In this document: piece by piece, positions 32,316 to 41,071 of the stretch
How positions within the stretch are numbered: position 1 is the first letter of the stretch
Layout of the letters: each line of letters opens with the position of its first letter
Assembly: GCF_000719865.1 (NCBI RefSeq)
Contig: NZ_JOID01000004.1
Coordinates: forward strand, 62,001 to 126,000
Source of the DNA: Streptomyces albus subsp. albus
GTDB taxonomy: Bacteria > Actinomycetota > Actinomycetes > Streptomycetales > Streptomycetaceae
Direction of reading: 5' to 3'
DNA: 64,000 nucleotides
Translations under genes and position numbers: made by a program
Notes under the pieces: generated by a model
What the model saw: the letters and a program-made list of their open reading frames with translations, nothing else
The model's database searches: none
Told to the model about the DNA's origin: nothing

Positions 32316-32321
32316 TAGGAT
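32316..32321 (+). promoter_or_regulatory. Candidate -10 box, leaderless start of the DUF5998 gene
   Basis: TAGGAT ends 7 bases before the ATG at 32329. Confidence 0.45.
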
Positions 32322-32328
32322 GGGGGCC

Positions 32329-32922
32329 ATGGCGAAGACCGGCACGACGACCCAAGGGCTGCGCTCGGCGATCGAGCGCAGCGGTTACTACCCGGCCCTG
32401 GTGGCCGAGGCGGTGGAGGCCGCCGTGGGCGGCGAACCGGTCACCTCGTACCTGGTCCACCAGGAGACGACCTTCGACTCCAACGAGGTCCGCCGCCATG
32501 TCACCGTGCTGGTGCTGACCCGCACCCGGTTCATCGTCAGCCACACCGACGAGCAGGCCGCCGACGGCACCTCCCCCTCCCCGTACGCGACCACCTCCAC
32601 GGAGTCGGTGCGGCTGGAGCGGATCTCCTCGGTGGTGCTCAGCCGGGTCGTGTCCAACCCCGAGTCCTACACCCCGGGCACGCTGCCCCGCGAGGTCGTG
32701 CTCACCATCGGCTGGGGCGCGGTCAACCGCATCGACCTGGAGCCCGCCGCCTGCGGCGACCCCGGCTGCGAGGCCGACCACGGCTACACCGGCAACTCCA
32801 CCGCCGACGACCTCAGCCTGCGGGTCAGCGAGGCCGGTGACGGCCCCGACTCCGTCCGCCAGACGCTCGCCTTCGCGCAGTCGCTCTCCGAGGCCACCGT
32901 GGCCTCCACCGCCGCCCGCTGA
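32329..32922 (+). CDS. DUF5998 family protein
   Basis: A 197-residue actinobacterial protein of unknown function. The N terminus (LRSAIERSGYYPALVAEAVEAAVGGEPVTSYLVHQETTFDSNEVRRHVTVLVLTRTRFIVSHTDE) looks like a PH-like beta domain. A loop with CGDPGCEADHGY holds two cysteines and a histidine that might bind metal. The C-terminal helix ends with TLAFAQSLSEATVAS. The stop shares one base with the start of the phosphodiesterase gene (TGATG), so the two are co-translated. It probably takes part in the same process as that gene, but nothing in the sequence says which. Confidence 0.85.
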   Translation: MAKTGTTTQGLRSAIERSGYYPALVAEAVEAAVGGEPVTSYLVHQETTFDSNEVRRHVTVLVLTRTRFIVSHTDEQAADGTSPSPYATTSTESVRLERISSVVLSRVVSNPESYTPGTLPREVVLTIGWGAVNRIDLEPAACGDPGCEADHGYTGNSTADDLSLRVSEAGDGPDSVRQTLAFAQSLSEATVASTAAR

Positions 32923-34118
32923 TGGCCCAGCCCGCCACCGCCGGCTCCGCCTGGCAGGACCCCGCACCCCTCGATCCGCGCTCCGCGCCCGCGCCCGCCT
33001 ACGGGCACGGCTCGCTCGCCGAGCTGCTGCCGACCCTGGCCGCCGGGCAGGGCGTCCCGGGCTTGAGCGCCGGCCTCGCCCTGGAGCCGGCCGACCGGAA
33101 CTGCGTCTTCCTGGTGGACGGACTCGGCTGGGAGCTGCTGAAGGCCCATCCGGACGAGGCGCCGTTCCTGACCTCCCTCCTGGCGGGCTCGGGCGGCGGC
33201 ACCGGCGGGCCCCTCACCGCGGGCTTCCCGTCCACCACGGCCACCTCCCTCGCCTCCGTCGGCACCGGTCTGCCGCCCGGCGCGCACGGCCTGGCCGGCT
33301 ACACGGTCCTGGACCCGGCGAGCGGCGCGCTGATGAACCAGCTGCGCTGGCGGCCCTGGACCGACCCGCATCTCTGGCAGCCGTATCCGACGGTCTTCCA
33401 GCTCGCGGACGCGGCCGGGATCCACACCTGCCAGGTCTCCGCGCCCGGCTTCGAGACCACCCCGCTGACCCGGGTGGCGCTCAGCGGCGGCACCTTCCAC
33501 GGCCGGCACACCGGCGCGGAGCGGATGGACCTCGCCGCGGAGCAACTCGGCGCCGCGGGCCGCTCGCTCGTCTACACGTACTACAGCGAGGTCGACGGCA
33601 AGGGGCACCGCCACGGCACCGGGTCCGACGAGTGGCTCGCCGAACTCGCCTATGTGGACCGGCTCGCGCTGCGCCTCGCCGAGCAACTGCCGCCCCGCTC
33701 GGCGCTCTACATCACCGCCGACCACGGCATGGTCGACATCCCGTTCGACGAGGAGTCCCGGATCGACTTCGACGAGGACTGGGAGCTGCGCGCGGGCGTC
33801 GCCGTCCTCGGCGGCGAGGGCCGGGCCCGGCACGTCTACGCCGTCCCCGGTGCCGCCGCCGACGTCGCCGCGGTCTGGCGCGAGGTGCTCGGCGACCGGA
33901 TGTGGGTGGCGAGCCGCGAGGAGGCCGTCGAGGCGGGCTGGTTCGGCCCCGTGGAGGAGCGCGTGTACGGCCGCATCGGCGATGTCGTCGCCGCGGCCTG
34001 CGCCGATGTGGCGGTCACCGCCTCCCGCACCGAGCCCAACGAGTCCTCGATGGTGGGGCTGCACGGCTCCATGACGGCCGCCGAACAGCTCGTCCCGCTG
34101 CTCGAAGTACGCTCTTGA
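32922..34118 (+). CDS. Nucleotide pyrophosphatase/phosphodiesterase family protein (alkaline phosphatase superfamily)
   Basis: A 398-residue hydrolase of the alkaline phosphatase fold. The first metal ligand is in NCVFLVDGLGWELL. The nucleophile loop is TAGFPSTTATSLASVGTGLPPGAHGLAGY, with the threonine/serine of FPSTTATS. The other metal ligands are in YTYYSEVDGKGHRHG and ITADHGMVDIP. These match NPP-type enzymes that split phosphodiester or pyrophosphate bonds. No signal peptide is visible, so it should act in the cytoplasm. It overlaps the DUF5998 stop by one base. The thymidine kinase gene follows after 79 bases. Confidence 0.9.
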   Translation: MAQPATAGSAWQDPAPLDPRSAPAPAYGHGSLAELLPTLAAGQGVPGLSAGLALEPADRNCVFLVDGLGWELLKAHPDEAPFLTSLLAGSGGGTGGPLTAGFPSTTATSLASVGTGLPPGAHGLAGYTVLDPASGALMNQLRWRPWTDPHLWQPYPTVFQLADAAGIHTCQVSAPGFETTPLTRVALSGGTFHGRHTGAERMDLAAEQLGAAGRSLVYTYYSEVDGKGHRHGTGSDEWLAELAYVDRLALRLAEQLPPRSALYITADHGMVDIPFDEESRIDFDEDWELRAGVAVLGGEGRARHVYAVPGAAADVAAVWREVLGDRMWVASREEAVEAGWFGPVEERVYGRIGDVVAAACADVAVTASRTEPNESSMVGLHGSMTAAEQLVPLLEVRS

Positions 34119-34197
34119 CCGGTCCCCGCGCGGCGGCTCCCCGCAGGGCCCCGGCGGCGGCCGGCCACGACCCGAACCGAAAGGCCCTCCACTCCCG

Positions 34198-34884
34198 ATG
34201 CCCGAACTGGTCTTCTTCAGCGGCACGATGGACTGCGGGAAATCGACCCTCGCCCTGCAGATCGAGCACAACCGGTCGGCGCGCGGCCTCCAGGGTCTGA
34301 TCTTCACCCGGGACGACCGGGCCGGCGAGGGCAAGCTCTCCTCCCGGCTGGGCCTGGTCACCGAGGCCATCGAGGCGGGCGCGGACCTCGACCTGTACGC
34401 CCATCTCGTCGGCCATCTCTCCGCGGGCGGCCGCGCCGACTATGTGATCGCCGACGAGGCGCAGTTCCTGGCCCCCGTGCAGATCGACCAACTCGCCCGG
34501 GTCGTCGACGATCTGGACATCGACGTGTTCGCCTTCGGCATCACGACCGACTTCCGCTCCAAGCTCTTCCCCGGCTCCCAGCGCCTGGTCGAACTCGCCG
34601 ACCGCATCGAGACCCTGCAGGTGGAGGCGCTCTGCTGGTGCGGCGCGCGGGCCACCCACAACGCTCGCACGGTCGGCGGCGAGATGGTCGTCGAGGGCGC
34701 GCAGGTGGTCGTCGGGGACGTCGGCCTCTCCGGGGCCGAGACGGGCTACGAGGTGCTGTGCCGCCGTCACCACCGGCGCCGGATGACGTCGGCGGCGGCC
34801 CGTGCCGCCGCCCTCTCGCCGGACGTCCTCCCCGTCGACCGCGGTGAACGGGCGGCCGTCAGCGGGCCGTTCGCAGCAGATTGA
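34198..34884 (+). CDS. tdk: Thymidine kinase (TK1 type)
   Basis: A 228-residue kinase of the thymidine salvage pathway. Walker A is FFSGTMDCGKSTLALQ (residues 7-22). The Walker B-like motif is VIADEAQFLAP. The lasso/zinc part is TLQVEALCWCGARATHNAR with a later CRRHHRRR, giving the cysteine ligands of TK1 enzymes. Substrate-binding text is VVVGDVGLSGAETGYEVLCRRHH. Length is slightly above the usual 190-220 because of the C-terminal tail, which overlaps the convergent VOC gene by 26 bases. Confidence 0.93.
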   Translation: MPELVFFSGTMDCGKSTLALQIEHNRSARGLQGLIFTRDDRAGEGKLSSRLGLVTEAIEAGADLDLYAHLVGHLSAGGRADYVIADEAQFLAPVQIDQLARVVDDLDIDVFAFGITTDFRSKLFPGSQRLVELADRIETLQVEALCWCGARATHNARTVGGEMVVEGAQVVVGDVGLSGAETGYEVLCRRHHRRRMTSAAARAAALSPDVLPVDRGERAAVSGPFAAD

Positions 34885-35620
34885 AGACCGCGCCCTCGGG
34901 GTCGGCGACGGTGGCCACCCGCCCGAGCGGCTGGTCGTGCGGCGGCGCCAGCAGGCGGCCGCCCAGGTCGGCCGCCCGGCGCGCGTCGGCGTCCGGATCG
35001 GCCGACTCGAAGTACGTCATCCAGCGCGGCCCGTGGCCCCGGACCGGCTCCTCGCCCAGCTCCCGCACCCGGGCCACGGGCTTGCCGTCCAGGGAGAGCG
35101 TGATCTCCTCCGGGCCGTTCGCCGCGCTGTCGTGGCCGAAGACCGCCTCGTAGAACTTCGCGGCCGCCAAGTCCTGCTGCTGCAGGTCGTTCCAGGTCTG
35201 GGTGCCCGGTTCACCGGAAGCCTGCGCTCCGGCCAGGGCCAGCCCCTGCCAGATCCCGAAGACCGCGCCGAACGGGTCGGAGGCGATCGCCAGCCGCCCC
35301 GCGTCCCCCGCGTCCAGCGGGCCGACGGCGACCGTACCGCCGCAGGCCCGGATCAGCTCGGCGGTCGCGTCGGCGTCGTCCGTGGCCAGATAGGTGGTCC
35401 AGGCGACCGGCAGCTCGCGCCCGCCCGACAGCTCGCCCACCCCGGCGACCTCGCGTCCGCCCAGCTGGGCGCGGACGTACGGCCCGAGCTGCCGCGGCGC
35501 GGGCACGAAGCTCCAGCCGAACAGGGCGCCGTAGAACTCCTGGGTCGCCGCCAGGTTGTGCGCCATCAGGCTCACCCAGCAGGGCGTTCCCGGTGTACGC
35601 GGCGTGGCTGGCTCGGTCAT
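34859..35620 (-). CDS. VOC-superfamily protein with two glyoxalase-like domains
   Basis: About 253 residues from ATG 35620; GTG 35626 is equally possible, and both share GAGGAG upstream. It holds two tandem vicinal-oxygen-chelate units: residues 1-120 (PCWVSLMAHNLAATQEFYGALFGWSF, then AIASDPFGAVFGIWQG) and 130-253 (TWNDLQQQDLAAAKFYEAVFG, then ATVADPEGAVFNLLR). The usual His/Glu metal ligands are replaced in both halves (for example SLMA and NDLQ in the first strands). A binding protein or unusual enzyme is therefore likelier than a glyoxalase. In Streptomyces such paired-VOC proteins are common; the substrate is unknown. Its tail overlaps the tdk tail. Confidence 0.85.
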   Translation of the reverse strand: MTEPATPRTPGTPCWVSLMAHNLAATQEFYGALFGWSFVPAPRQLGPYVRAQLGGREVAGVGELSGGRELPVAWTTYLATDDADATAELIRACGGTVAVGPLDAGDAGRLAIASDPFGAVFGIWQGLALAGAQASGEPGTQTWNDLQQQDLAAAKFYEAVFGHDSAANGPEEITLSLDGKPVARVRELGEEPVRGHGPRWMTYFESADPDADARRAADLGGRLLAPPHDQPLGRVATVADPEGAVFNLLRTAR

Positions 35621-35871
35621 CGTCACTACTCTCCTCGGGGCGTTCGGATCCGGGCGGGACCGGGCGCACGTCGTCGCGGTGGGAGGGCGCCCGGCCTCAT
35701 GCTTGCACCAGCTGCCGCGCCGAGGGAGACGGCCGCGCCGCGTTCCATGGCTTTGGGGTCAAGGATGCCCACTTTGCCGTTGCGTATCCGTGCCGGCGGT
35801 CCGGCTGTCCGACAACTGCCCGCCGTACGGCTGGTTTACGGGGTCTGCGGCCTGCGCAGCCGGGACTGCGC

Positions 35872-35877
35872 GAAGAT
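35872..35877 (+). promoter_or_regulatory. Candidate -10 box of the sulfurtransferase gene
   Basis: GAAGAT ends 6 bases before the ATG at 35884. It keeps only the A and final T of TANNNT, so this is the weakest of the leaderless candidates. Confidence 0.25.
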
Positions 35878-35883
35878 GGCCGC

Positions 35884-36720
35884 ATGGACACCCTCATCAC
35901 CGCATCCGGACTGACCCGGGAAGCGGCGGGCGAACGGCCGCCGGTCCTGCTCGACGTGCGCTGGGAACTGGGCGGCCCCCCGGGCCGTCAGGCGTACGGG
36001 GAGGGGCACATCCCCGGCGCCGTCTTCGTGGACCTGGAGGCCGACCTCGCCGGCCCGGCCGGGAGCGGCGGCCGGCATCCGCTGCCGGACCCGGCCGTGT
36101 TCGGGTCCGCGATGCGCCGGGCCGGTGTCTCCCCGGAGCGGCCGGTCGTGGTGTACGACGACGCGCGGGGCTGGGGCGCCGCGCGCGCGTGGTGGCTGCT
36201 CCGCTGGGCCGGGCATCCGTCCGTGCGCGTGCTCGACGGCGGGCTCCGGGCCTGGCGGGAGCACGGCGGCCCGCTGGAGACGTCCGAACCCGCGCCCGCC
36301 GCCGGCACCTTCGAGCCCGTACCCGGCGGTCTCCCGGTGCTGGGCCCGGACGAGGCCGCCGAACTGGCGCGCAAGGGCGTGCTGCTGGACGCCCGCGCGG
36401 CGGAGCGCTACCGCGGCGAGGTGGAGCCGATCGACCCGGTGGCGGGCCACATCCCGGGCGCGCTGTCCGCGCCGACGGCCGGCAACCTCACCGCCGAGGG
36501 CCGGTTCCGCCCGGCGCGCGAGCTGGCCGAGCGCTTCGCCGCCCTCGGGGTCCGCGGTGACGCGCCCGTGGGCGTGTACTGCGGCTCCGGGGTCTCGGCG
36601 GCGCAGGAGGTGATCGCGCTGGAGCTGGCGGGCATCCCGGCGGCCCTGTACGCCGGCTCCTGGAGCGAGTGGTCCGCCGACCCGGACCGCCCGGTCGCCA
36701 CGGGCGCCGACCCGGGCTGA
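35884..36720 (+). CDS. Rhodanese-type sulfurtransferase (3-mercaptopyruvate/thiosulfate)
   Basis: A 278-residue two-domain sulfurtransferase. The N-terminal rhodanese domain (LLDVRWELGG, GHIPGAVFVDLEADLAG, VVVYDDARGWGAARAWWLLRWAGH) has lost the active cysteine, as is normal. The C-terminal domain has the catalytic loop VYCGSGVSAAQEV with C233. CGSGVSA is close to the CGSGVTA loop of mercaptopyruvate sulfurtransferases. The enzyme moves sulfane sulfur to cyanide or thiol acceptors. The start ATG 35884 gives a natural N terminus MDTLITASGL; the in-frame upstream region is non-coding. It is convergent with sepH, 73 bases apart. Confidence 0.92.
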   Translation: MDTLITASGLTREAAGERPPVLLDVRWELGGPPGRQAYGEGHIPGAVFVDLEADLAGPAGSGGRHPLPDPAVFGSAMRRAGVSPERPVVVYDDARGWGAARAWWLLRWAGHPSVRVLDGGLRAWREHGGPLETSEPAPAAGTFEPVPGGLPVLGPDEAAELARKGVLLDARAAERYRGEVEPIDPVAGHIPGALSAPTAGNLTAEGRFRPARELAERFAALGVRGDAPVGVYCGSGVSAAQEVIALELAGIPAALYAGSWSEWSADPDRPVATGADPG

Positions 36721-36793
36721 TCCGCGCCCCGCCGCCGGCCGACCCCGGCGGACCGGGTCCGGGCCACCGGGCGTCATCGCCGGACGGCTCCGG

Positions 36794-37852
36794 CTACTCC
36801 TGCTTCTTGCGGCGGGTGCCGAAGACGATCTCGTCCCAGCTCGGCACGGCCGCGCGGCGGCCCGGACGGACGCCGTCCGCCTCGGCCTGCCGGTCCGTGG
36901 TGCCGGTGAGCCGGTCCCGGTGCCCCGCCACGGCGCGCGGCATCAGCACGTCGGCGTACGCGGAACCGGCGCTCGCCGCGGCGGCGGGCGGCGCCGCGGG
37001 CTCCTCGGCGGCCGCCGGCTCGTCGTCCGGCGGGCTGTCGGCGGGCTCGGCACGGGACGGCGAGGTCTGCTCCGGTACGACCAGGTCGCCACGGAAGCTC
37101 GGCACCGCCTCCAGCAGGCTGGTCAGCGAGTCGCGGTCACGGCTCTCCCGCTCGGCGGCCTCGTCCGGCTCCGTCGACCGCGGCCGCTCCGAGCGGTCGA
37201 TCGGGACGGTGCGGTCCATCGGACGGTCCCGGGGCAGGCGGGCGATCCGGGGGACGAACGGAACGCTCGGCTCGGGGGTGTCGTCCGTGTCCCCGATCAG
37301 CGAGCGGGCCTCGTCGTCCACCGCCTGCACCAGCCGGCGCGGGGGGTCGTAGGTCCAGCTCGCGGAGTGCGGTTCACCGGCGACCCGGTAGGCGAGCAGC
37401 ACCTCCCAGGTGCCGTCGTCGCGCCGCCAGGAGTCCCACTGAACGGTGTCCTTCTCCGCGCCGCGCAGCATCAGGCGCTCGGCGACGGCCTCGCCGAGCT
37501 GGGGCCCGGTGTTCTCGCCCGGGCGGCGGACGGGGGTCTTGCGGGCCCGCTCGGCCATGAAGGCGCGCTCGGCGAGCACCGGGCCCTCGAAGCGGCGCAC
37601 CCGCTCCACGGGGATACCGGCGAGCTGCGCGACCTCCTCGGCGGAGGCTCCCGCCCTTATCCGCGCCTGGATGTCCCGGGGGCGGAGGTGGCTCTCGACC
37701 TCGATCTCGATCTGGCCCAGCCGGGCACGGTCGTTCCGCACGGCGGCGCGCAGCCGCTCATCGATCGGAAGGGTGTATTCCGTGCTGTCCGCAGCCTTCA
37801 GCACCAGCCGTGTGCCGTCGTTGCTGACGGCCACGACACGCAGTTCGGGCAT
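36794..37852 (-). CDS. sepH: Cell division protein SepH
   Basis: A 352-residue actinobacterial FtsZ regulator that binds FtsZ and promotes sporulation septation. The conserved N-terminal DUF3071 domain reads MPELRVVAVSNDGTRLVLKA, then STEYTLPIDERLRAAVRNDR. A helix-turn-helix-like segment follows (SHLRPRDIQARIRAGASAEEVAQLAGIPVERVRRFEGPVLAERAFMAERARKTPVRR). The C-terminal half is long, acidic and proline-rich, thus probably disordered, and ends in the conserved patch RRAAVPSWDEIVFGTRRKKQE. ATG 37852 is chosen because GGGAGGT lies five bases upstream and the protein then begins as known for SepH; 29 further upstream codons are open but look non-coding. Confidence 0.93.
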   Translation of the reverse strand: MPELRVVAVSNDGTRLVLKAADSTEYTLPIDERLRAAVRNDRARLGQIEIEVESHLRPRDIQARIRAGASAEEVAQLAGIPVERVRRFEGPVLAERAFMAERARKTPVRRPGENTGPQLGEAVAERLMLRGAEKDTVQWDSWRRDDGTWEVLLAYRVAGEPHSASWTYDPPRRLVQAVDDEARSLIGDTDDTPEPSVPFVPRIARLPRDRPMDRTVPIDRSERPRSTEPDEAAERESRDRDSLTSLLEAVPSFRGDLVVPEQTSPSRAEPADSPPDDEPAAAEEPAAPPAAAASAGSAYADVLMPRAVAGHRDRLTGTTDRQAEADGVRPGRRAAVPSWDEIVFGTRRKKQE

Positions 37853-38337
37853 GGGGACCTCCCGGGTGGTGCCTGCCGACGTCACGTGCGTCGCTGCTTC
37901 CGCTAGACGAGTGTGGCCTGCCCGGGTGCAGCCTGCCACAGCATTGCCGAGTTGCCCGGCGTGTCGGGCCGGGAGGCCTTCTTCGCCGTTGTGGCGCGGT
38001 TACCCACACGTCACGATGCGTGACCACGCCGTCCGTCCCATGCACCCTACCCAGGTCCTGCCACGACTACGTCGGTCCGAACCCTGCTCCGGGCCGCTTT
38101 CGCGGCTCCGGGCAGCCTGGCGGGGAGCCGGAGCCAGGATTCGTCACAGTACTCCATTCAGCCCACCCGGGTGGACTGGCACGCCGCCGGCTTCTTCCCG
38201 GGGCCGGAACGGCCGGGAGGCGGATAACCGCGCACGGGAGGAGTTTCACCGAACCTCCCGATGCGGAGTCACCTCCTCCGTTTGCCGTGACCCCCGCCGC
38301 GGGCAGCCGGACCGCGGGCGGCTGGACGGAGAGTGAC
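37853..38337. other. Gene-free region upstream of sepH
   Basis: About 485 bases with no credible gene. The part near 37990-38060 (GTTACCCACACGTCACGATGC) is the likely sepH promoter region on the minus strand. The part near 38230-38280 holds CGAACCTCCCGATGCGG and other short repeats. Nothing RNA-like could be identified. Confidence 0.5.
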
Positions 38338-38383
38338 GGTCCGGCGGCCGCGGCGGGCGGACACCCGCCGCGACCGCCGGACC
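38338..38383 (-). terminator. Terminator of the MFS-oxidase operon
   Basis: A 20-bp stem with one mismatch (arms 38338-38357 and 38364-38383) and a 6-base loop, 56 bases beyond the oxidase stop codon. Confidence 0.75.
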
Positions 38384-38439
38384 CGTACATCAGACCGAAG
38401 GAGCAGAAACCGGTACGCGCGGACGCCCGGCGCCCCCGG

Positions 38440-39750
38440 TCAGTCGCCCAGGACCCGCCGCAGATACGGATTGCCGAACACCCGCTCCGGGTCGAGCCGG
38501 TCGCGCAGCCCCGTGAACTCGCCGAAACGGGGGTACACGGAGGCGAGTTGCCCCGCGTCGCGGCTGTGCAGCTTCCCCCAGTGCGGGCGTCCCTCGTGCG
38601 CCGTCATGATCCGCTCCACCTCGGAGAAGTAGCGCCGGTACGGGGTGCCCCGGTACAGGTGCACGGCGATGTAGACGCTGTCCCGGCCGGAGGCGGTGGA
38701 GAGCGTGATGTCGTCGGCCGGCGCGGTGCGCACCTCGATGGGGAAGCCGACGCGCAGGCCGGAGCGTTCGATGAGGGCCTTCACCTCGCGGAGCGCCGCG
38801 GTGCCCGCCGCGCGCGGGACCGCGTACTCCATCTCCACGAAACGGACCCGGCGCGGGCAGGTGAAGACCTTGTAGGGGATATCGGTGTAGGTGCGGGCGG
38901 ACAGCGCGCGGCCGGTGACCCGGGCCATCCGCGGTATCGCGGCGGGCACGGCGCGGCCCGCCGAACAGACCAGCTGGAAGGCACCGTTGGAGAGCAGTTC
39001 GTCCTCGACCCAGCCGCCGATCCGGCCGAGCGGGGCGGGGGGACCGGCGCTGCGGTTGTTCCGCTTGGTGTTGCAGTGCTCCGTGTGCGGGAACCAGTAG
39101 AACTCGAAGTGTTCGTTCTCCCGCGTCAGTTGGTCGAAGTCGGCGAGCACCCGGCCCAGCGGCATCGGTTCCTCGCGGGCGGTCAGCAGGAAGAGCGGTT
39201 CGACGGCGAAGGTGAGAGCGGTGACGATCCCCAGCGCGCCGAGGCCGATCCGGGCCGCGGCGAAGACCTCGGGGTTCTCCTCGCGCGAGCAGTGCAGCAC
39301 CGAGCCGTCGGCGGTGACCAGTTCCAGCGCGGTGATCTGGGCCGACAGGGAGCCGGAGTCCCGCCCGGTGCCGTGCGTCCCGGTGCTCGTGGCACCGGCG
39401 GCGGTCTGCGCCATGATGTCGCCCATGTTCGTCAGCGACAGGCCCGCGCCGGCCAGGGTCTGGTTGAGCTGCCACAGCGGGGTGCCCGCCGCGACGGTGA
39501 CCGTCCCGGCGTCCCGGTCGATCCGCTGGACACCGGTCAGCCGGTCGGGGCGGATCAGCACGCCGTCGGTGGCCGCGGCGGCGGTGAAGGAGTGGCCGGT
39601 GCCGACGGCCTTCACCGGTATCCCGTCCTCGGCCGCCGCCTTGACGATCCGGGCCACCTCGTCGGTGGTCGCGGGGGCGGGGGAGCGCAGCGGCCGCGCG
39701 GCCGCCGTCCCCGCCCAGTTACGCCACAGGCCGCCGGTCTTCTGCGTCAT
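38440..39750 (-). CDS. FAD-dependent sugar-lactone oxidase (D-arabinono-1,4-lactone oxidase family)
   Basis: A 436-residue VAO-type flavoenzyme. The FAD-binding half has AVGTGHSFTAAAATDGVLIRP, then VTVAAGTPLWQLNQTLAGAGLSLTNMGDIMAQTAAGATSTGTHGTGRDSGSLSAQITALELV. The C-terminal ALO domain ends with IMTAHEGRPHWGKLHSRDAGQLASVYPRFGEFTGLRDRLDPERVFGNPYLRRVLG; HWGKLH is a family signature. It oxidises sugar lactones or alditols with oxygen or another acceptor; the exact substrate is unknown. The start overlaps the end of the upstream MFS gene by 32 bases, so the two are translationally coupled. No signal peptide is present. Confidence 0.9.
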   Translation of the reverse strand: MTQKTGGLWRNWAGTAAARPLRSPAPATTDEVARIVKAAAEDGIPVKAVGTGHSFTAAAATDGVLIRPDRLTGVQRIDRDAGTVTVAAGTPLWQLNQTLAGAGLSLTNMGDIMAQTAAGATSTGTHGTGRDSGSLSAQITALELVTADGSVLHCSREENPEVFAAARIGLGALGIVTALTFAVEPLFLLTAREEPMPLGRVLADFDQLTRENEHFEFYWFPHTEHCNTKRNNRSAGPPAPLGRIGGWVEDELLSNGAFQLVCSAGRAVPAAIPRMARVTGRALSARTYTDIPYKVFTCPRRVRFVEMEYAVPRAAGTAALREVKALIERSGLRVGFPIEVRTAPADDITLSTASGRDSVYIAVHLYRGTPYRRYFSEVERIMTAHEGRPHWGKLHSRDAGQLASVYPRFGEFTGLRDRLDPERVFGNPYLRRVLGD

Positions 39751-40954
39751 GTACTCCCACTTTCTCCCGCCGCGGAGCCGGCCGGAGCCGGCGGTACCCC
39801 AGGGATGCCACCACTGCCGCGAGAAGTCCAGCCCCGGCGGGCACCGAGTATCCGGCCCCGGCCCCCGCCGCGTCGACCACCCGGCCGCCGACGGCGGCCC
39901 CGGCGGCGATGCCGAGCTGCACGCCGGTGCTCGTCCAGGTCATGCCCTCGGTCAGCCGGGCGGCGGGGACGTGCCGCGCGACCAGCGCCATGGTGGTGAC
40001 CGCCGTGGGGGCGATCGTCATGCCGGCGACGAACAGGGCGGCGGCCAGCGCGAGGAGGTTCCCGGCCAACAGCAGGGGCAGCGCGCAGAGGCCCATCGCC
40101 CACACCCCGAGCAGCCACCGCCGGGCCGGCGGCCCCTTGAGGTCCAGCAGCCCGAACACCCATGCGGCCAGCCCGGACCCCAGGGCGTACACGGCCAGGA
40201 CGGGCCCGGCGAGCGCCGGCCGGCCGGCCTCCTCGGCGAAGGCCACCGTCACCACGTCGACGGAGCTGAAGATCGCGCCGCTGACGCCGAAGGTCATCAC
40301 GAGCACCCGCAGGCCGGGGGAGCGGAGCGCCGAACCCGGGGTGTGCTGCTCCCGCGGGTGCGGCACGGGCTCGGTGGCGCGCTGCGCGGTCAGCCAGAGG
40401 ACGCCGGTGACGAGGAACAGCAGGGCGGCCAGCGGGCCCGCCTCCGGGAACCACTGGGTGGACAACCCGATGGAGATGAGCGGTCCGAGGACGAAGCAGA
40501 CCTCGTCGACCAGTGACTCCCAGGAGTACGCGGTGTGCAGCTTCCGCGGTTCCTCCCGGTGGAGCGCGGCCCAGCGCGAGCGGACCATCGAACCGAGGTG
40601 CGGTACGCACCCGGCGCCGGCCGCGAAGACGAAGTACGTCCAGGCGGGCAGTCCCTGGCGGGCGCTCACCAGCAGTCCCGTCACGGCCACCACCGCGCCG
40701 AGCAGCGCCGGGCGCAGCACCCGCCGCTGTCCGTACCGGTCGACGAGCCGCGACATCCGCGGGGACAGGCAGGCGGAGGACAGGGCCAGCGTCGCGGCGA
40801 CCGCCCCCGCCAGCCCGTAGCGGCCCGTCAGCCGGGAGATCATCGTGACGACGCCGATGGCCAGCATGGCCGCCGGCATCCGCCCCAGGAGACCGGCCGC
40901 GGAGAACGCCCTGGTGCCGGGGTGCGCGAAGATCTCGCGATAGGGACTGGGCAC
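39719..40954 (-). CDS. MFS transporter
   Basis: A 411-residue protein with about twelve hydrophobic segments in two halves. Segments include [61 protein letters not shown] (the loop 2-3 motif [11 protein letters not shown]) and [19 protein letters not shown] second half starts at [25 protein letters not shown]. It resembles the putative exporter group found in Streptomyces rather than a sugar importer. The start is GTG 40954. The downstream lactone-oxidase gene begins inside its last codons, hinting that the transporter moves the substrate or product of that enzyme; this is inference from position only. Confidence 0.88.
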   Translation of the reverse strand: MPSPYREIFAHPGTRAFSAAGLLGRMPAAMLAIGVVTMISRLTGRYGLAGAVAATLALSSACLSPRMSRLVDRYGQRRVLRPALLGAVVAVTGLLVSARQGLPAWTYFVFAAGAGCVPHLGSMVRSRWAALHREEPRKLHTAYSWESLVDEVCFVLGPLISIGLSTQWFPEAGPLAALLFLVTGVLWLTAQRATEPVPHPREQHTPGSALRSPGLRVLVMTFGVSGAIFSSVDVVTVAFAEEAGRPALAGPVLAVYALGSGLAAWVFGLLDLKGPPARRWLLGVWAMGLCALPLLLAGNLLALAAALFVAGMTIAPTAVTTMALVARHVPAARLTEGMTWTSTGVQLGIAAGAAVGGRVVDAAGAGAGYSVPAGAGLLAAVVASLGYRRLRPAPRREKVGVHDAEDRRPVA

Positions 40955-41058
40955 GGACGGCTCCGGCGGGGACCTGGCGGACGGGGCGGGGCGCCTCAGC
41001 GTACGGCCGTCCGGGACCCCGGCGCCCGGGTATTTTCCCGGCCGCCGGCGGCGGGTGG

Positions 41059-41064
41059 CAGGAT
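41059..41064 (+). promoter_or_regulatory. Candidate -10 box, leaderless start of hemH
   Basis: CAGGAT ends 7 bases before the ATG at 41072. The A and final T of TANNNT are kept. Confidence 0.35.
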
Positions 41065-41071
41065 CGGCGGC

